In this document: piece after piece, positions 17,301 through 19,145 of the stretch
Numbering within the stretch: the first letter of the stretch is position 1
How the letters are laid out: each line of letters opens with the position of its first letter
Assembly: GCA_027483005.1 (NCBI GenBank)
Contig: JAIXVN010000516.1
Span: forward strand, 1 to 19,145
From: Verrucomicrobiaceae bacterium
Lineage (GTDB): Bacteria > Verrucomicrobiota > Verrucomicrobiia > Verrucomicrobiales > Akkermansiaceae
DNA length: 19,145 bases
Direction of reading: 5' to 3'
Program-made: the position numbers and the translations under genes
The notes under the pieces: model-generated
Databases searched by the model: none
Seen by the model: only the letters and a program-made list of their open reading frames with translations
Told to the model about the DNA's origin: nothing

Positions 17301-18142
17301 TCAACTTCTGGCGCGTGCCAACGAGCAACGACGAAGGCAATGGCAACGACCGCAAACTGGAGATCTGGCGCGAGGCCGGACGCAAGGCCCAGGCCACCAA
17401 GCTGACCACCGTCAAAGAAGGCAACGACATCCTCGTCACCGCCGAACTCGCACTGCCCGCTGGCAAGAGCAGCGCCACCCTGATCTATCGCATCACCGGT
17501 AGCGGGCAGATCGCCATCGACGTCGAGCTCCGACCAGACCCCTCGATGCCGAAGCTGCCACGCGTCGGCATGACCTGCGGCATCCCCGGCACGGCGCTTT
17601 CCTGGACCTGGCATGGAAAGGGTCCGCACGAGAACTACCGGGATCGTAGTCGTGGAGCCTGGACCACCACCCACACCGGCATGGTTCCGCTTCTTTTCCA
17701 TCGCTATGCCGAGCCCCAGGAGGCCGGAAACCGCACCGGCATTCGTTGGTCCACCTTTGACAGCCTAGCAGGTGGCAACGGACTCCGCATTGATGCCACT
17801 GGAAGCTCATTGTTGGAAATCTCCGCCATGCCCTGCCTTGCCGAGGATTTGGAGTTCGCCCGTCATCCAGTAGATCTACCGAAAGCCGAGGTGATCACGC
17901 TTCACCTCGACCACCAGCAGTCCGGAGTCGGCGGCACCAATCCATGGGGGGCGGAGGCGCTTCCCCGCTATCAGATTCCCTCCACCCAGCCGTACCGCTG
18001 GTCCTTCTTGCTGACCGCCACCAACACGGCCACTCCCGTCAGGCAGCTTCCGCGTCGTCCGCTTCCGCCAGGCTTCAAGCCGCCTGGCAAGGTCGGCCCT
18101 CCAGTGCCTCCGGATCCGACCGTGCCTCCCGCCCCCAAGTAA
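14306..18142 (+). CDS. lacZ: Exported GH2 beta-galactosidase with a LamG-like domain inserted in the catalytic barrel
   Basis: The protein has 1278 residues against about 1020 for E. coli LacZ. Residues 1-17 are a signal peptide (MRRLILLAFAAPSLLHA), so it acts outside the cytoplasm, probably in the periplasm. In order: N-terminal sugar-binding jellyroll (about 55-230, LNGPWKFLYSG), Ig-like domain (about 235-355), GH2 TIM barrel from about 360 (GVNRHDHNP), and the Bgal_small_N beta-sandwich (about 960-1240, with FWRVPTSNDEGNG). The acid/base is E483 (SWSMGNEAGD) and the nucleophile E552 (IQCEYSHAMGN), both LacZ-type. Between WDWKDQS (583-589) and YGGDFND (from 798) there are about 205 residues where LacZ has fewer than 20; about 608-785 of these look like a LamG/concanavalin-type fold (GPVGRIGIGVDQ, RRFNGCIRSASI). 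A proline-rich tail ends the protein. It hydrolyses terminal beta-galactosides. galK follows 14 bp downstream, supporting galactose use; the exact natural substrate is open. Confidence 0.92.
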   Translation: MRRLILLAFAAPSLLHAEPPEWENAAVFRIDKLPARATSSPFPDRDSALKKQRTESPWRQSLNGPWKFLYSGNLEGVPIGFEKPEFDVSAWKEIPVPSNWQLQGYGAPLYTNIVYPFAQNPPKVTDEPPGFFTNHHPSRRHPVGCYRRTFSVADDWNDRPVILAFEGVDSAFYLWINGQKAGYSEDSRTTAQFDITKFLKPGENSIAVQVHQYSDGSYLEDQGMFRLSGIFRDVFLWTSPKVELNDHFLHAGLTDDFKSGTLSFTASLKNHDAAAHKGIMKLEILTPDNTPLFSKEAPYDLAAFSEKTLNLAGDPLAGIKPWSAETPVLYPYVITVSDESGKALACFGGKTGFRRDEVKNGRFLHNGQPILFKGVNRHDHNPRTGHYVTENDMRADLLQMKRGNLNAVRCSHYPNDPRLLELADELGFYVIAEANLESHGMGYGPQSFAKNPDWLAAHLDRQKNVVERDKNHPCVVSWSMGNEAGDGPNFVECSKWIRQRDPSRPLQYEQAAEGSHVDLVSPMYASLEECAAYCRREEKKPVDQQRPLIQCEYSHAMGNSSGNLAEYWDLFRKEPLLQGGFIWDWKDQSFLQKKHAVDAVEDRSPAKHAVRIFGSLAKDEGLFSGGAIIEEKAGEMFPEKFTIKVSVRGNFGGPGGANTERNKVDGSPIFSSKEWLIEVASDGLTLDFIRNKGIARASTSVLLPKEWQTTFQELIATYDGERMKISLGGKEVASFEPVVAQPGPVGRIGIGVDQGNPARRFNGCIRSASITSAKSETFLDLDFTKDAEKPATRMFLAYGGDFNDRPTDSSFCMNGLVTSTLAPSPQFEEVKKLYQDIHTTLVDGSTSNVIVKVFNERFFRSTEDVRGAWKLIKDGKDIAQGELNFPAVSAQQSVEVVVPTNATLDPASEFILRVRYDLKEATAWHPLGMPISWDEMLLPWGKRTPVSPAPSTTAATPTEDAQTVTVKAGDITVVIDKKNGALTSIKQTDAETLVSPLHLNFWRVPTSNDEGNGNDRKLEIWREAGRKAQATKLTTVKEGNDILVTAELALPAGKSSATLIYRITGSGQIAIDVELRPDPSMPKLPRVGMTCGIPGTALSWTWHGKGPHENYRDRSRGAWTTTHTGMVPLLFHRYAEPQEAGNRTGIRWSTFDSLAGGNGLRIDATGSSLLEISAMPCLAEDLEFARHPVDLPKAEVITLHLDHQQSGVGGTNPWGAEALPRYQIPSTQPYRWSFLLTATNTATPVRQLPRRPLPPGFKPPGKVGPPVPPDPTVPPAPK

Positions 18143-18156
18143 GCCCTGCCCTTCCC

Positions 18157-19145
18157 ATGTTGCACCTCAACGAACCCCTCGCCGATCTGGCTGCGGATGC
18201 CGCAGCCGGATTACTCAGCGCCTTCAACATCGAGGCCACCGTCACCGCCGCTGCGCCGGGTCGCGTGAACCTGATCGGCGAGCACATCGACTACTGCGAT
18301 GGCTTTGTGATGCCCTTCGCGATCGACCGCTACATCGTCATCGCCGCCGCGCCGAATGGCACGAACGAAGCCCGCATCGCCACGGCCCACGGACCGGGCA
18401 TCGCGACTTTCCAGGTCGATCAAGCGGTCACCGAAGGCGAACCCGAATGGGCCAACTACCTGCGCGGCGTGGTGCGCGGTTTCCAGGATCGCGGCCACCA
18501 GATTCCGGGATTTGATGCCTTCATCGTCTCGTCGGTTCCGGGTGGAGCGGGCCTGTCCTCCTCCGCCGCACTCGAATGCGCCACCGCCACCTTGCTGGAG
18601 GGCCTGCTGGACACCGTGCTGGAGACGCGGGAAAAGGCCCTGCTCTGCCAGAAGGCCGAGCACGATTTCGCCCACGTGCCCTGCGGCATCATGGACCAGT
18701 TCGCCTCCGCCTTCGGCAAGGCCAACCGCCTGGTGCTGATCGACTGCCGCTCCGGCGAGCCCGAGCTGGTGCCTTTTGAAAATCCCGATCTCACCGTGAT
18801 CATCGCCAACACGATGGTCCACCATCAGCTCTCTGACGGTGGCTACGCCGCCCGGCGAAAGAACACCGAGGACGGACTTGCCATCATCGGGAAAAGTTCC
18901 TGGCGCGACGTCACCGAGGCCGAGGTCACCACGAACTGGGACAAGCTCGGCGCACCGGTCAACCGCCGCTCGCGTCACGTCGTCGGGGAAATCGCCCGCA
19001 CGCGGAAAGCCGCCGAAGCACTCGCCCACAGCAACTACGACCAACTCGCCCCGCTCATGGCTGCGAGCCACGATTCACTGCGCGATGATTTCGAGGTCTC
19101 GTGCAAGGAACTCGATCTGATGGTCGAGATCGCCCGTTCGATTGG
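18157..19145 (+). CDS. galK: Galactokinase, C-terminus cut by the window edge
   Basis: The frame gives 329 complete codons from ATG 18157; galactokinases have about 380-390, so roughly 55-60 residues are missing. The galactokinase signature is near the N-terminus (GRVNLIGEHIDYCDG, with R36, E42 and D45). The GHMP ATP-binding loop is VPGGAGLSSSAALE, and the catalytic Asp lies in CGIMDQF (D180). The enzyme phosphorylates alpha-D-galactose at C1 with ATP in the cytoplasm, the entry to the Leloir pathway. It starts 14 bp after the lacZ stop, so the two form an operon: the exported enzyme frees galactose and this kinase traps it. The start is set by the domain position; there is no Shine-Dalgarno. 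Confidence 0.95.
   Translation, partial: MLHLNEPLADLAADAAAGLLSAFNIEATVTAAAPGRVNLIGEHIDYCDGFVMPFAIDRYIVIAAAPNGTNEARIATAHGPGIATFQVDQAVTEGEPEWANYLRGVVRGFQDRGHQIPGFDAFIVSSVPGGAGLSSSAALECATATLLEGLLDTVLETREKALLCQKAEHDFAHVPCGIMDQFASAFGKANRLVLIDCRSGEPELVPFENPDLTVIIANTMVHHQLSDGGYAARRKNTEDGLAIIGKSSWRDVTEAEVTTNWDKLGAPVNRRSRHVVGEIARTRKAAEALAHSNYDQLAPLMAASHDSLRDDFEVSCKELDLMVEIARSI

Overview
The window is about 19 kb of GC-rich bacterial DNA, most likely from a verrucomicrobium of the Luteolibacter / Verrucomicrobiaceae type. The grounds are: a giant secreted protein with calcium-binding thrombospondin-type-3-like repeats of the DTDGDGLPDGWE kind, a LamG-like module inserted in a secreted GH2 enzyme, nine gene starts without a recognisable Shine-Dalgarno sequence, and an LptF/LptG-type permease implying a Gram-negative envelope. 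The assignment is an inference from style, not from a marker gene; a planctomycete is the main alternative.

Layout. (1) Positions 1-8021, minus strand: one uninterrupted reading frame of at least 2673 codons that runs off the left edge. It encodes an exported multidomain amylolytic protein: signal peptide, GH13 alpha-amylase-type domain, beta-rich linkers, a cluster of TSP3-like repeats, a DOMON-like module, a GH57-like catalytic domain, a beta-sandwich region and a second TSP3-like cluster. (2) 8259-9293, plus: a LacI-family regulator divergent from the giant gene; the 237-bp gap holds palindromes that could be operators. (3) 9332-9955, minus: a small Tat-exported M15/DUF882-type peptidase, convergent with the regulator. 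(4) 10171-13626, plus: a tight three-gene operon of an LptF/LptG-family permease, a SulP transporter with STAS domain, and a small membrane-anchored protein, the last two overlapping by ATGA. (5) 13884-14186, plus: a 100-residue protein with two membrane segments, followed by a strong intrinsic terminator. (6) 14306-end, plus: an exported GH2 beta-galactosidase and, 14 bp later, galactokinase (galK), cut by the right edge.

How they work together. Two carbohydrate modules flank a block of envelope genes. On the left, a LacI-type regulator probably controls the secreted alpha-glucan-degrading enzyme. On the right, an exported beta-galactosidase releases galactose that galactokinase would phosphorylate inside the cell, the first step of the Leloir pathway; no sugar transporter is visible here. 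The middle block concerns lipopolysaccharide export, anion transport and cell-wall processing.

The most interesting item is the GH13 plus GH57 combination in one exported polypeptide, with catalytic residues apparently kept in both domains. No tRNA, rRNA, CRISPR array, transposase or phage gene was seen. There is no gene-free stretch longer than about 260 bp.
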